Source: Nematostella vectensis (taxonomy: Eukaryota > Cnidaria > Anthozoa > Actiniaria > Edwardsiidae). From it: a DNA stretch of 64,000 nucleotides. Below the pieces are notes generated by a model, which was given only the letters and a program-made list of their open reading frames with translations, was not told the origin of the DNA and did not search any database. The stretch covers positions 4,229,001 to 4,293,000 of the forward strand of contig NC_064039.1 of NCBI RefSeq assembly GCF_932526225.1, written 5' to 3'. Below are positions 48,142 to 60,825 of this stretch, in pieces; within the stretch, counting starts at the first letter, position 1, and each line of letters begins with the position of its first letter. The translations under genes and the position numbers were made by a program.

Positions 48142-48894
48142 ATCATAAAAGTAATAAACTATCTCTAAAACAACCCCATTAATCACAGGTTCAAGTAGGA
48201 ACGCTTTCATCAATGTGTTATGTATCTTTTCCAAGGGAGCATTGGACTATTTCCCTTGACACGAGAGCACCCATTGTTTTATGGTAGAACGAGAGGGCAT
48301 AAAAAGGTCATAAGAGAAAAGAAAACGCTAAAAAAATTGTGGTGCAGGAATCATAAATGTGCCTTGCTTGGGGAAGCGAATCTTAGACTCAAGATATTGC
48401 CTGATAGCTTAAAAACAAGTCCGAAGATAACATATAAGGGTAAGGATTTCCAAAAACTTTTAAGATAACAAACTTCGCAGTTATATAACGTTGGGATTTT
48501 AGGAGCTTTCATTGATGACATTTTCATTAATTTAGGCGGGGTTTTGTTTCTTGTATGGACTACAGAAACACGCGATAGAATGTTAGAGGCGGACCCTAAT
48601 GATATCATTTTAGCCAAGCAAAAAGGGGGAAAAGACTGTTCGGAACAGATTTTATTATATCCAGAAACTGGTTATTTTGTGAGGGCAAAATAAGATGAGT
48701 ATTTTTGGATTTTGGATAATTAGCCACGAAAAATTACGAAAACCGACAGGAATGATGTGCTATATTATGACCCTGAACAGCGGTATAGATATTTTTATGA
48801 GTTGTATAGCTAAATGTTTTAGACGAAGTACAAAGACGTACTTAAAAATCTCCCCCGGTGCTTAAGTATATATAGCATTCATCAAATCAATCTA
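48142..48894 (+). pseudogene. Possible decayed coding region: one frame, seven TAA/TAG and no TGA
   Basis: One plus-strand frame reads protein-like across 251 codons before a TGA at 48895. It is interrupted only by TAA at 48166, 48466, 48691 and 48811 and TAG at 48196, 48721 and 48820. Uninterrupted runs include 82 codons (48220-48465) and 74 codons (48469-48690: FIDDIFINLGG..., ...SEQILLYPETGYFVRAK). The last part keeps the pattern (VLYYDPEQRYRYFYELYS). No family was recognised. The simplest reading is a pseudogene or TE fragment. The antisense strand also has an 88-codon open frame (48351-48617), so chance in AT-rich DNA is not excluded. Confidence 0.3.
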
Positions 48895-48897
48895 TGA

Positions 48898-51600
48898 CAA
48901 TGACCGGCTGGGGTTTTAACCCGAAGCTTATAAACATTTCCTTTTTATTCTTTTCAAATCAATCTACACTGATAAACAATCAAAGAATAACTGTGATCTA
49001 TCTCCGGTGGTTGGATATTACTACTTTATTACGAAATCTTCGGCTGACACGTAGCAATTTGAACAGAGAATATCCTTAAAAAAACGGGACAATTAATACT
49101 CAAAAAGGCTAATTTCCTTCTTGAGCCTCGTCTCAAGTATCTGTAAATGCACCAAGGCACATAACCACCCCCTCCACTCCCCCCCAAACCAACCCCCCTC
49201 TCTCGAATACGCAGTTATCAAATAATTCAGGACTTTTAGGGCTATTAATAGACCGTTTTCACGATGTTGCGCGCATACAAAATGCCACAGATTGTTGGTT
49301 CACAGCTGATCCAAAATGCGGACGAAGGGGAATGTGACTCCAAAACTCCGCGAAAAAAGCACTCTGGCAGCATTTTCTATAGCTTCGTCTGTAAACTCCA
49401 CTTTGTACGCAATTTTAGATCAGCGATGGCCCGCCAGTCTGTGGCATGGCGATCAAAGTTTACATGAGGTCTTCAGATTCAAAGTATTTTCCGTATGTAA
49501 GGCTAGAGGGGCATGAGACATTTCTGCGCATGCGCAGGCTCACAACACGTGACTAAGCTTCAATATCGTCCCCAGTTCCCAGAGCTCACGTCTGTGGTGT
49601 ACTCTTAGAACGAGATTTACTAAAATTTTGGTTTTGCGCGCTCACCAGTTTAGGAAGATCCTATAGTTGATAGATTTGATAATTCTTTATATTTTCTTCT
49701 ATCAAATGATTTTCAGTTTGTATGGATAGCAAAAGCTGTGTGTTTTGATCAACATTCGGAAAATGTCTGCTGGCATCGTCGAGCCATTTGTGACGTGGAT
49801 CGAGATGTCAATCAAAATACACGAGAAAATATATAAATTGTAACACAAAACTCTTTATCAATATTTCTTGGTATTGTCGAACTTTAACGAATTTAAGGAA
49901 AGTGCTTTAGATTTTCCCACCAAAACTGGAAATGATACCCTCAATTCAATCCCCTTTTGCTCCAATAAAATGAGACATATCAAGAAAATTTAGCCAAAAA
50001 TTGTCGTTTTTGACAAACGCGGTCACTTCCATATAAGAAAACTAATATATTCTTTATTTGGAAAAACTGCATGATTCTTGTCATTTTTAAGGTTGCCGTA
50101 CCGCAGGTGCTTCGTAAACTTTATGACTTGTAATCAGAAGAAAAAACAGTGACTGTGACCATATTTAGTCAATGGAGAAGGTCTCTCACAAGAAACAAAG
50201 ATTCCTCGTTACCAGACCCCCAAACGACAACGTTTTCTTCATACGGGTCAGTTGTCATAGCTCAGGGCCGTAGCAGGTGGTGGGGCATTGCCCCCCCCCC
50301 CCCCAATATTTAAAAAAATTATAAGGAAATGACAAGTAGGGCGTGGCTGTACCCCCACAACTTTCTTCACGATTCTGTACCGTGCCTCCCCCCCCCCCCC
50401 CCCACCCAATATTTCGAGGCCGTAGTAAAAATACAATTCCCTTTACAAAAAGAAATAAGCGCTCAACCTCTTGAACTAGTACCCGGCCAACATGTCCCCT
50501 TGCTATTTTACGGTATTCTACCACAAAGATTATGAAATGAAATTTTTTCGACTGCTTTTAAGTAGATCCGATTTTAGGGGCCATGGAGGCGCCCTCTTTT
50601 CCCAGGCAACACCTGTTCATAATTGACCATTGACTATCAAGACTATCGGAGAAAAAGTGAGACCCTACCCTTCAAGAATTTACATTCTGCGAAATATTAC
50701 TCTCAAATAACTTTTATCCACACTGTAATTTTGCTCGATCGAAGACTGAACAAAACCACCTCAAAAAGAAATGTCATCAAACTCACACAGATAATACTAA
50801 ATCAAAGGGAAATCTTACTTAAAATGTCGACAAGGAGTATTTTTTAGCAATCATCATGTCTGAGATATTAAGACGTTCTTACCCTATTTTTGTCGCTGTT
50901 GACTTTTGAAGGTCTAGTCACACAAGTGCGATCACAGTGCCACGCGGCGCAATGCCGCCCTTGAAAACGCGCAGTTAATGTGATGTTTGAGTCCACTGGG
51001 CTACTGCATTTCTTCAGTAGGATATATAAAACCAATTACAGCATACAGCTTCCGGGAGTGGGCGCATTTGTCCTTAGCTTGCGGATAAACAAAATTCAAT
51101 CTAATTCAGGTGATATGTAAAATAGGCTAGTTTTCCTGAAATAAAACTGTCCTGAAATAATTAAAACTCTTAACATGGGGGTTCATGCTAGGCCTTACCC
51201 ATTTGTCAAGACAGCAAGCAGTGAACTATGGATCATAATTGCCTTGTTTTGAATTCTTTTCTTAGCATGTAGACAACACTCCGTGTGAATGCGTATGTAA
51301 AAGCCACAATTCCTTATCGTTTAACCACTAGCAACATATCTCCCTCTGTGTTTTTGAATCGTTTCTCCCCTAACACAAAAGAGTTTTAAAAACCTCATAT
51401 TTTTAGACTGTCAAATTATACAAAGAAAGATGTGTTACTTTGGGCTAAAAAAAAATATTAAATATTCGTTCGTTCGTTTCTGATAGTTTATTGCACGTTT
51501 AGTAATTTAATTTGCTGGCGGGCCCCATCACTGTCCCCTGGCAAGAAAATATTTGATATTTCAAAAGTAATCCATTTGAATCCAGTTCATGTTTATATAT
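48898..51600. other. Gene-poor stretch with C-tract repeats
   Basis: A C-rich patch lies at 49166-49200. An NRF1-type palindrome sits at 49525-49536. Paired C runs at 50289-50304 and 50388-50402, each followed by (C)AATATTT, lie between GGGCCGTAGC (50265) and GAGGCCGTAG (50415) and look like a small repeat element. No gene was recognised; frames such as 49264-49516 lack support. Confidence 0.5.
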
Positions 51601-51639
51601 AATGGCAGAAAGCTTTGGCTTATCCAAGTTGATACTTCC

Positions 51640-52020
51640 GTCCTTCAAGGGCAAAATAAAATGGTATTTGCTTAAAAATACTCGACAGGAAAGGGAAAAC
51701 CACGAACAAGATGAAGTCTTCGTATTTTTATACAAAATACATACGTCAACCTTTAATTACCTTTTCTCACTGACCAGAATGGCAAAGAAGGTATTAATAC
51801 TTTTGTTATGGACAAATAAGCTTTAAGACGAAGATATGATTTGCCTAAAAATACTCGACAGGAAAGGGAAAACCACGGACAAGATAAAGTCTTCGTATTT
51901 TTAGACAAAATACATACGTCAACCTTTAATTAGCTTTTCTCACTATAATGGCAAAGAAGTTATTAATACTTTTGTTTTGGACAAATAAGGTTTTTGAGGA
52001 AGATATAATTTTTCCTCTAT
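51640..52020 (+). repeat. Two-copy tandem duplication, ~170-190 bp unit
   Basis: 51665-51838 and 51840-52010 share AAAAATACTCGACAGGAAAG, GGAAAACCACG, AAGTCTTCGTATTTTTA, ACATACGTCAACCTTTAATT and TTTTGGACAAATAAG-type blocks with scattered differences. No coding function is apparent in either copy. Confidence 0.8.
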
Positions 52021-52029
52021 GATTAAAGA

Positions 52030-55000
52030 AAATGGTAAGTATGTTTGATTGGCAGTTGATTCATTTGTAAAGTTCAACAAAAGAACAGTTGCAAGCATGG
52101 TGTATTCATCGCTGAGAATGTGGTTTACCTCAGTCAATGCACTAAAATCTAAAGTGCCGCCCGTAGATCACATGACCGGCCAATCAAAAAAGTATAAACT
52201 GTTTTTCATAAATGAATGTAATGCAGATCATGATGCAGTTGATCTAGAAAAAGTTGCCCACATTCTGAACATTTTATTCGCTTTTCGCGCGCGTAAAATA
52301 ACAAGTGTGTTAAAGTCTTTTATATTATAAGCAGAATCAGAATCAGGAATAGCTGAAAAAAAATTCAAAAACATTAAAACTTATAATTTTGAAGAGTAAC
52401 GAGAAGTCAGGTAGAATGTTGGAAAAAGACGAAGCGACACACAAGAAATGTGAGTTATTCGGGCTTTAAGTTCTAGTGATCCGGTGAAAATGACACCTAG
52501 GTTAACCGAACAAAGTTAGAGAGAACGATGGGTAGCTCAAGCTCAAGCCACCCGAGTTCAAGTTTGCGATTTTTTCTCTGTAAAGCTTTTATGATGCATG
52601 TCACATGTTACACGAAAACACGTCACGCCATGGCACACAACACGCGCAGACTGTCACGTTACACGCAAACATATTAATAACGTCAGACTTTACACGAGGA
52701 CCGAGCAACCGTCGATGTAGAAGTATAAGGATTAAGACTAATGAGGGGATAAAATATATTGGGTACATTTATTTCGAAAAAAATAAAAATAAAAAATAAA
52801 TAAAATCTAAATCTAAAAAAATGTCGTGGATACAATTAATAAAGCGTCAGTTAATTTTCCACTTTGTTGCATGTACAACTACGTGAAAGAGATACCAAAA
52901 TCAAGTCCAAGGTTAAGGCAGACTTTGAGCCGGCCCCCGACTAGGACAAAGGAATAAACTCAGTTAATTAGCGAAAATGATTGTTTGTTGATTGCTTGTG
53001 ATACCCGACAAAATGATAACAAATCTAACGAAAGTTTAAAAGCAACATCATTCATCATGTCAACATTACTGTGTACTAGCTTTACCGCCTTTATGGGACT
53101 GAAGATGTTTTAGGGACGTCTAAAAGTAATAAAAAAAGATTAGGTGAAAATGGTAATGGAATATCATTTGCACATAAAATCTCGGAGACTGGGACGTGTC
53201 CCCATTGGAAGGTAACCATGCGCATGCGCAAAAAATTATGTAAACATTGTGTCCAACCATAATGCACTATGCGCCTTCATCCATGATTCCACTTCCCATG
53301 ATTCCGTTTGTTGCTTTTGTATCACGAGTCATATAATTATCTCAGCAACTACAAAAACTCTCATTCAATTAGACGTTTCGGAAATCACGTTTCACGATAA
53401 ACTGATAAACTAAACTAGTCAACCAGATGCATCTTGAATTAGCTCAAAATTCACCGTCTCCCCGTTTAATTGTTTATATAACATTTAGATAACATTTAGA
53501 TACCAGGACACAATCCTACGAGTAGCATTGTGATCATGAGCTATGAGGAGCAGCGAAAAGGATAAGAAACAGGTAGCGAAAGAAGTTAATAAAAAAGTGC
53601 AGAGGGTAAAATGTTTGTTGTAGAAATGTACTAGCTCGCGAGTTGCCCATAACCAAATATCGCGCGACGAACCATATTTGGATGCTATGATTGACAAGCT
53701 CGCGCAATCTAAAAATAGCTTTCAAGGACGACATCATGGGCCATCATGGTCTATTGAGAAAACTGAATGGGACCTTTTTGAGCGCCCGCAAAGGCCGTTT
53801 GGTCATAGCGAGAATAAAAAGTGGGCGGTGGAAGACCATATAGGAGTTAATCGATTTCAGGAAATTAGATGAGCGGTTACTGTTTGCGATCAAAGATGAA
53901 GGGGAGCTCTTGCGTGATCGGCGCCTATGCACTTAAACCAATACAATGTTTGACGCGAAAAGATAGTACACTCAAAAGCTACACAAACAGCAAATAAAAG
54001 TAAAAAAATCTATGCCATGCTACACAAAAAGAAGACATCGTATTTCAGTTATTTTCGCAACGTATGATATTCATTTCACGTGGGCTCAATGATTTGGTTG
54101 GGGGTAAAATGATATAGGGACAATTAATCTGACTACTTGATGCATAGCAGTTATTATCGATTTCGGGAAATGATGATTGTTTTTTTGTGGTGGGGTGTGC
54201 TTGTGCGTGCGTTCCACAAGGCTAAAGCGAGACCCTTGCGTGATATACCCCTATTCACCTAGGCAACCAGGCAACAATTGAATCGGTACATGTGTGCATT
54301 TTCAGGATTTGCTATAGGGCCTACGCTGCCATAGTCAAGAAATGGGAAAAGTATAAAATTTTACGACTTTCTAATAAAGAATTACCCACTTTTACCTTGG
54401 TAAGGGGAAAGGGGGGGGGGGGGGGGGGCGCTTCGCATTTTGTTGAATTTCATGATTTGGCAAAATAGAACAAAACATAGATTTAGTCAATTATTCAGAT
54501 CGGCCAAAAAAACATATATACCTTCAACCTTTTCTCCATTAAATGGCGGTGTGATTATTAATAAAGATATTTTTTCTTGATGGTTTCTACGGGGTGTTTA
54601 GATAACGTATCCCGATGAAGTGGTGTTAGGCTCTCAATAACCTAAAGGCATACTCTTTGAAGATCGTTCAACATTATACTCTTAAATAATAGCTTTACCA
54701 ACCATGGTAATGTTAGCAATATCGATACTACGAGCCCAATATCATAGACTTTAACCCTAGGCGTTAGCATAGTAGTATTTTATGTTACTTCAAGAGAAGC
54801 GAGCTAACGTAGAGATATTATAGAATTGACAACAGAATAGACAGTTCAAAATTAACAGTCTAGAAAAGATATTAACACCAAATCCTTAACATATCTCATA
54901 GGAAGTAACAAAACTTTTAATTAAATGTAAAAAAGTATAAAAACAAATAAAAATGAAAAGAAAGCTGCTCTCGTGCTTATTTCTTTTTCTTTAAATATCA

Positions 55001-57600
55001 GAACGAATTCGGCATTATTTATTGTGAGATTTATTGTGAGTTTTTATTCACACCCTCTTTTAGAAAACCTCAAGGGCTGGAGGCTTATAAAATTCTGGGA
55101 CTGACATAACGTTTAATTCAATAGTGCTTTTTGAATTCTAAGTTGAGTTTAAATCAACGATAGCTATAAGAAGGTTAGAATAAAAACGATTATACTTATC
55201 ATAAATCATTAATATTGAAGTGTCAAATGGGGCCCCTTTTACCGCAAATAAAACTAAGATAGTCAGATGAATATTAATTTTCCTCATCCATCGATAGAAC
55301 CTGCGCAATAATCTTACGATCAAAACTCTGAATTAAGGAATTAATATCGTCAACAGCGACAAAGTAAAGGGATCACATTATTCTTTTTTTTACCTGAAGG
55401 TATAATAAGATCTTATGCAACTTAATTACAAACCTATAAAGTCAAAAATGTCACTCCAGTAACAAAATGTCGTGTTTAATGTATCTAAACCAAAAATTTA
55501 AAACTCCTCATGCGGTGAGTGATCATATCGGAAAAAAAGCGATTTGCCATTAGCTATCACACATTTATAAAAGCAGCTGAGGGAAAATTTGGATCGTTAT
55601 CAATTGATGTGCAAGATTTTTAGTAAAATAAGGCAGAAGTCTCGAGACTCAAACTCTTACCATGATTGGGCACTCCGTTGAGATGTGAGTTTTTTTTTTT
55701 ACAGGGTTATTCTTCTTTTAAGCAGTAGAAGTATGATAACACCTTCAACGCGAGGTACGTATCGTCACAGTTTTTGAATAATCAAAACCATGACCATTTC
55801 CAAAATTTCTCGATCTCTATGCAAACGAGTCGAATTTTTAGTAAGAAATTAAAAGTCGGCTTTGATTTAAAAAAAGACAGGGAAAAGAGAAAAGCTAGAA
55901 ACAAATGTTAAGCAACATTAATTGTAGCATAGATTAGGGGTAGGGGGACCAGTTAGGTTTTGACAGTATAAGAAACATTTACGCAGGAAAATCTCAACCC
56001 CTTTATGTGGCGCGAGCACGCAGCGAAGCTGCGCGATGGGTTTGCCTTTATATAACTTTTTCGCCATAAAAAGGGTACTGTGCGAGACTTATCGTTCCAT
56101 TAACGTATTCAATGTATATAAATATATTATATAACAACTAAAAAACCAAACGACCTAGAACAACAGACCAATTAAAATAACATTACTATATGCATCAAAC
56201 TTACAGATAGCTGTGTTTTAGAAAATTTCCATCCATACCAATTAAAAGTGTAATACTTTTACTTTGCGATGCTTGACCTATAACTAATGCACTCTTAGGT
56301 GTCTCTCTGGTTTCTTATCATTAAAGGAAAACCGTGATTTTTAAATTACCTTCATTTTGAAGTCAGCTCTTCATCTCGTCTCTCTTTATTTCCTTTAACG
56401 TCAAGATTCATTTCCAAGAATTAGGCGGCCTGCCATTTTTAGCCTTGATAGTTATGTCATTGAGCACAAAAACAAGACGTTTATTGGCAAAGGCAAAAGT
56501 GTGCTGCTTTTTCTTCTTCTAAAGAACAGATAATCACAGCAAAGTACGGTGCCAAATGGCTTTGAGAGATAAAATAACGTGATATTTCCGTACCTCGCAA
56601 AGTAATTGTCATAAGTATCTAATTTCTCTACGCTTTCATGCTTTCTTGATTATTTTAGTCCCAAATACTAAAGAAAATGCTAGAAAGAGAAAAAGGGTGG
56701 AGAGGAGAGTTAGGTTAGAGGGGGGAGATGGAGTAAGTGCTGGTAAGTGCAGGGCCGTAACAGACATCGAAAAACTGGGGGGGGGGGGGGGGATCTAAGG
56801 GGCAGCCAAGCTCCTAATGGACATTCCTTATAATTAAAAAAAAATGAGTTGATAGCACCCCTCCACCACCACCACCCCCCCCCCCCCCCCCCCCCTGGCC
56901 CCATAGGCGTTACGGCAATGAAGTGTGAAAGGGTAGAGAAAAGAGGTTAAAAGAGGGGGGAGGGCAGGTGATAAGCGGAAGAGGATGGAAAGAGAAAGAG
57001 GTAGGAGAGAAGAAGGGGGCGAATGAGGAAGACGGAATAAGTGGGCAGAACATGAGACACTCAATGTGTCGAAAACCGAACGAGAGATCAGATAAGACGC
57101 ACCTCCGAAAGTTCCTATTAAAGTTTTTTCGGGTAAACAAAATAAAGGGAAGCACAAGCTAAACATAATTTGATGTCTATCTTGTGTATAATTGAAGATT
57201 TATCAATGAAGGAGTTTAGACGTTATGCGGCCGCTTGTGTTCGTGGAAGCAATCATAGCGGAGCGTAGAGCAAATCACGCTTTTCACCACTTATCCTAGA
57301 TCTAAAATGTCATTATCATTATTCGACAAAAATACAAAATGGAAATAGAACGATTTTTCAACAATCTTCGAATAAGATATTGTCTCTTCTAGAAGAAAAA
57401 AATCAGTGCCGACGGTTAAATGCCCTTACGTCAGTAAAGATTCTGAATCGCATGATAGGCGACTTTCAATAACTGATCACATAACTTGTTGAGCGGCAAA
57501 TTCAAGCCGTCACGCCACAGAACGAAGTAAAAATAAAATCTTTAAAGAAAATAAGCCCATTCTGACAAAGAAACTTTTTGGCTGGCGTAAGCACTGAATA
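52030..57600. other. Gene-poor stretch, no gene recognised
   Basis: AT-rich. Notable items are only an NRF1-type palindrome (53219-53230), a G run (54411-54428), and a G-tract/C-tract pair (about 56780-56796 and 56876-56895) following CAGGGCCGTAAC at 56749, reminiscent of the 50265-50420 repeat. Purine-rich low-complexity sequence follows at 56930-57040. Confidence 0.5.
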
Positions 57601-57661
57601 AATTGCTTTTCGTTTATTTTGCCGCCAAAAGCTGAGGCGCGCTAGTTTTCCGCCCAAAAAA

Positions 57662-57838
57662 TCACGTGATCTGTTAGTGCAAGTCGCTCTCCAATATGGA
57701 ATGAATAACGTGAGGCTGCATAATCAGTAGCGCATCTGTTCACGCATGTAAATGCGCATGCGTGAAAGTGTTGAAACTTTTGATACATCATGTACGGACA
57801 ACCAGAGAGAACTATGAAGACTCAGGATTCTTCTTCAG
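57662..57838 (+). promoter_or_regulatory. Possible promoter and first coding exon
   Basis: TCACGTGA (57662-57669, E-box) and TGCGCATGCGTG (57753-57764, NRF1-type) precede an ATG at 57790. It opens 16 codons (MYGQPERTMKTQDSSS) and ends at a donor TCAG|GTAGTT (57838). No following exon was identified. E-box plus NRF1 motif immediately upstream of an ATG is typical of housekeeping-type promoters, but NRF1-like palindromes are also scattered in repeats here. Confidence 0.3.
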
Positions 57839-58365
57839 GTAGTTCTGTGTCCTGATAATATGTTGAGAAAACCGTAGACGACGGTCACAAGGTAGCCATT
57901 CTAAACGGTGAGACGGTTAGTCGGCGAATGAATGGGATGGGAGAATGACTTTATACTGTGGATTCGAAACATTTACTTTATCACTTGAAGCAACATAAGT
58001 TTGTGTGAGTCTTTAAGTGAGAGAGAATTTACTTTTTAAAGTTACTTTTCATATAAATTACGATGTCGCAGTTGAGGTGTTTCACAAAAAAATATTTGCG
58101 CAGGATATTTTACGATTTTACGAATCTGACTTCATCCATAGGTGGCTATTTTACGAATAAACCGTTGTATTTTTACATAATGATAAACAATAACAAAGGT
58201 TGGTCGACACTTTTTTTACTTCCTTTTGTTTATACATATTGATATAATTATGGTAGCTTATTTAATTTACCATAATAGAACTCTATTTTATGTAGTACAC
58301 AGTTATTACCGCTTGGCTAATTAAAGCGACTCAAATATTCTGAAAAGTAAATACATAAACTAAGG

Positions 58366-58744
58366 TGATGTTACACACCTCGTTTTGCAACATCGTTTTT
58401 TCGAACAACAAAATGACGCCACCATTTTCGGGGTATATGTTACACGGATCGTTTTTCAACAAAATTCTAGAGCCCAGGCTCTGCGTGCCCACATTTTGTT
58501 GACACGACCTCGTTTGCATGCCCAAAACAAGATGGTTGTGCGATTTGTTGCACAAAAAACGACGACGTGATGTTACACGGATCGATTTTTTCATAATTCG
58601 TCATTTTTGATCCTGATTCAAAATCCTGAAACATGTTGCAAACCAAAATGTTGCGTAAAAAACGAGGCGGAAGACCATGTTACACGGGAATCGTTTTTTC
58701 GTTTCGCGAAAAAAAAATGTTGCAAAACGACGCGTGTAACATCA
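58366..58744. mobile_element. Small TIR element with internal TGTTACACGG repeats
   Basis: The left end TGATGTTACACACCTCGTTT and right end (reverse complement TGATGTTACACGCGTCGTTT) form TIRs of about 35-40 bp, extending through TGCAACAT. Inside, TGTTACACGG recurs at about 58438, 58572 and 58678, giving a comb of direct repeats. A truncated relative lies at 33410-33673. No reading frame or clear target duplication was seen, so superfamily is unknown. Confidence 0.7.
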
Positions 58745-59424
58745 TTAAACATGCATCGAGTAAAATGATGCATAAATGTCGATCAGATCAAAAGAGCGCT
58801 TCCCGGGTATTCAAGTAGTGTATTCACTGTATTTGCAAATCTTCTAAGCGATGATATCCAGCGAGTTGGCAAAAACAACCACAAGCGACGCACTGGGAAA
58901 GGGTGCGTAAAAATGCTGTAATTAAAACAGAAAACACGGGAAGTGTAATACCAAACTTTCCCTAATTATGCTTTCTTGATCAGAAATGATACAGGAGATG
59001 ACTCGATCTTACGTCCTGTAGATCGCTATTTATTTACGTCCTGTAGACCGCTATTTATCCCAGCGTTTGTCATTTCCTCTAGTGTTATCTGCCCCGTTTG
59101 ACATTTGTATCCTTTCGGGAATTTCAAAAGTTTCTTGACTGCTATACTCTCCCAGACGGGAAAGAAAGACGGACTAGAGATCAATATTAATAGCTGCTTT
59201 TGTGATGAGACATCGCTTTTTTTTCTGTGTACACTAAAGGTACGTGAGCACAGCCCTGTCACAGATCTGTAAAAGGGAAATGAATCATCAATACCAGTAA
59301 AGTTAAAGAAAATGCAGTAAGCGCTAGTTACAACACCTGTAAAGTTAAAATAAAATGCAGTAAGCTTTAAAGATCTTTAAAGGTAAAAATGTTGCTTTGA
59401 CTTCTTCCCTAACACTTCACAACG

Positions 59425-60150
59425 GATGAGTGTGCCAAAGGTACAAAGAGTAGTAGAGAAACTATAGCTAGTACAGAGAGTAGTAGAGAAACTATAGCTA
59501 GTACAGAGAGTAGTAAACTATAGCTAGTACAGAGAGTAGCACAGTAACTATAGCTAGTACAGAGAGTAGTAGAGTAACTATAGCTAGTACAGAGAGTAAT
59601 ACGGAAACTATAGCTAGAACAGAGAGTAATACAGAAACTATAGCTAGAACAGAGAGTAATACAGAAACTATAGCTAGAACAGAGAGTAAAAGAGTTACTA
59701 TAGCTAGTACAGAGGGTAGTACAACTATGGCTAGTACAGAGAGTACAGTGACTATAATAATAATGATACTCGTTTATTAGTCCTCTCGTAGCCTTAAAAG
59801 CTAAATTACAGGATTCCAATATCAAATATAATAAATAATGATTAATTGATACAATATAATAAATATAAAGGTAGTATGGGCAGTCAGATAGCCAAGGCCA
59901 GCGCGTGTTTGTTTGTGACAAAGTTGCCAAATCTATTGGTCGCAAAAGGTTTGATGTGATTGCCAGTGCGCGTTCTTAACTGGTAGCTATGGGTAGTAGC
60001 CTCAATGCGGTCTTGCACAAGCCGGTACACTGGGTTTTGTGGCGTCAAACAAGAGATAAACCTGCAGCAGGCATGTTATGGCAAGTACAGGAGAGTAGTA
60101 CAGCAACTATAGCTAGTACAGAGAGTGGTACAGTAACTAGTAACAGTAAC
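59425..60150. repeat. ~30-bp minisatellite interrupted by an insertion
   Basis: Units of the form ACTATAGCTAGTACAGAGAG plus TAGTAGAGAA/TAGTACAGTA run from about 59425 to 59755 (a dozen copies, some 24 bp) and resume for two or three copies at about 60090-60145. The interruption (about 59757-60085) begins with ATAATAATGATACTCGTTTATTAG. Read on the minus strand this is a poly-purine-poor 3' tail ending in an (ATT)n microsatellite, as seen at LINE 3' ends. Confidence 0.75.
59757..60085 (-). mobile_element. Possible 5'-truncated LINE 3' end inserted in the minisatellite
   Basis: On the minus strand the segment ends CTAATAAACGAGTATCATTATTATTAT, a simple-repeat tail typical of CR1/L2-like retrotransposons. 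A reading frame before it (LRTRTGNHIKPFATNRFGNF, then VTNKHALALAI and a stop) could be the ORF2 C-terminus. It splits an otherwise uniform tandem array. I could not identify a target duplication or match a named clade. Confidence 0.4.
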
Positions 60151-60825
60151 ATTTATTTGCTTCAAGTTTGTAAAATACAAATCACTAATTTTGAATTAAT
60201 TGAATTTTCTAAGATATTGACCACGCCCATGTCATTTTTTATTTTCGTACTCGGTCATCACGATAAACCACGACAGACACGCCCTCTTGGCGTCTCAGTT
60301 CTTTCTGTCTTTAAAATAGCTAACAAATAATTGATGGCTGGCAGATGTACATATCTTTTAATCGCAAAAAAATCCTACATTATCAATTTATCGTAAGACA
60401 CTTTTCTAAAAAAAGGGGTGTGGTGGGGAGGGGGGGGGGGGGCCCGTCACGCTAATCCAGGAGATCAGATACCGGTAGAATCTGTTATGTCTGTGTGGAA
60501 ACACCATCAAACTCACAAGTTTTTTAAATTTGTGGTCGATTTCGTCTATCGCCATGTCACATTTCAGACCCGTACCCAAGGGGGTGCAGGGGGTGCGACC
60601 GCACCCCCCCCCCCCCCCCCCCACACACACACAACGGCCGAAGGTCCTCTTTCGGTTCTCAATACACGTGCTATTTGTAGGCAAAACTATAAAGCATAAG
60701 CTAGATCACTCTGGTATGTAGCAAAATCCGACAATAAACATCCCATGGCAATACTGCAAAAAGCATAAAAAAATCCTTTTTTTCGGGGGCATTTCCGTGC
60801 CTGCACGAGAGAGATAGACCATAGA

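Noticed and set aside
60406-60721. Overlapping frames on both strands around the G and C runs
   Set aside because: Poly-Gly/poly-Pro translations of homopolymer tracts.
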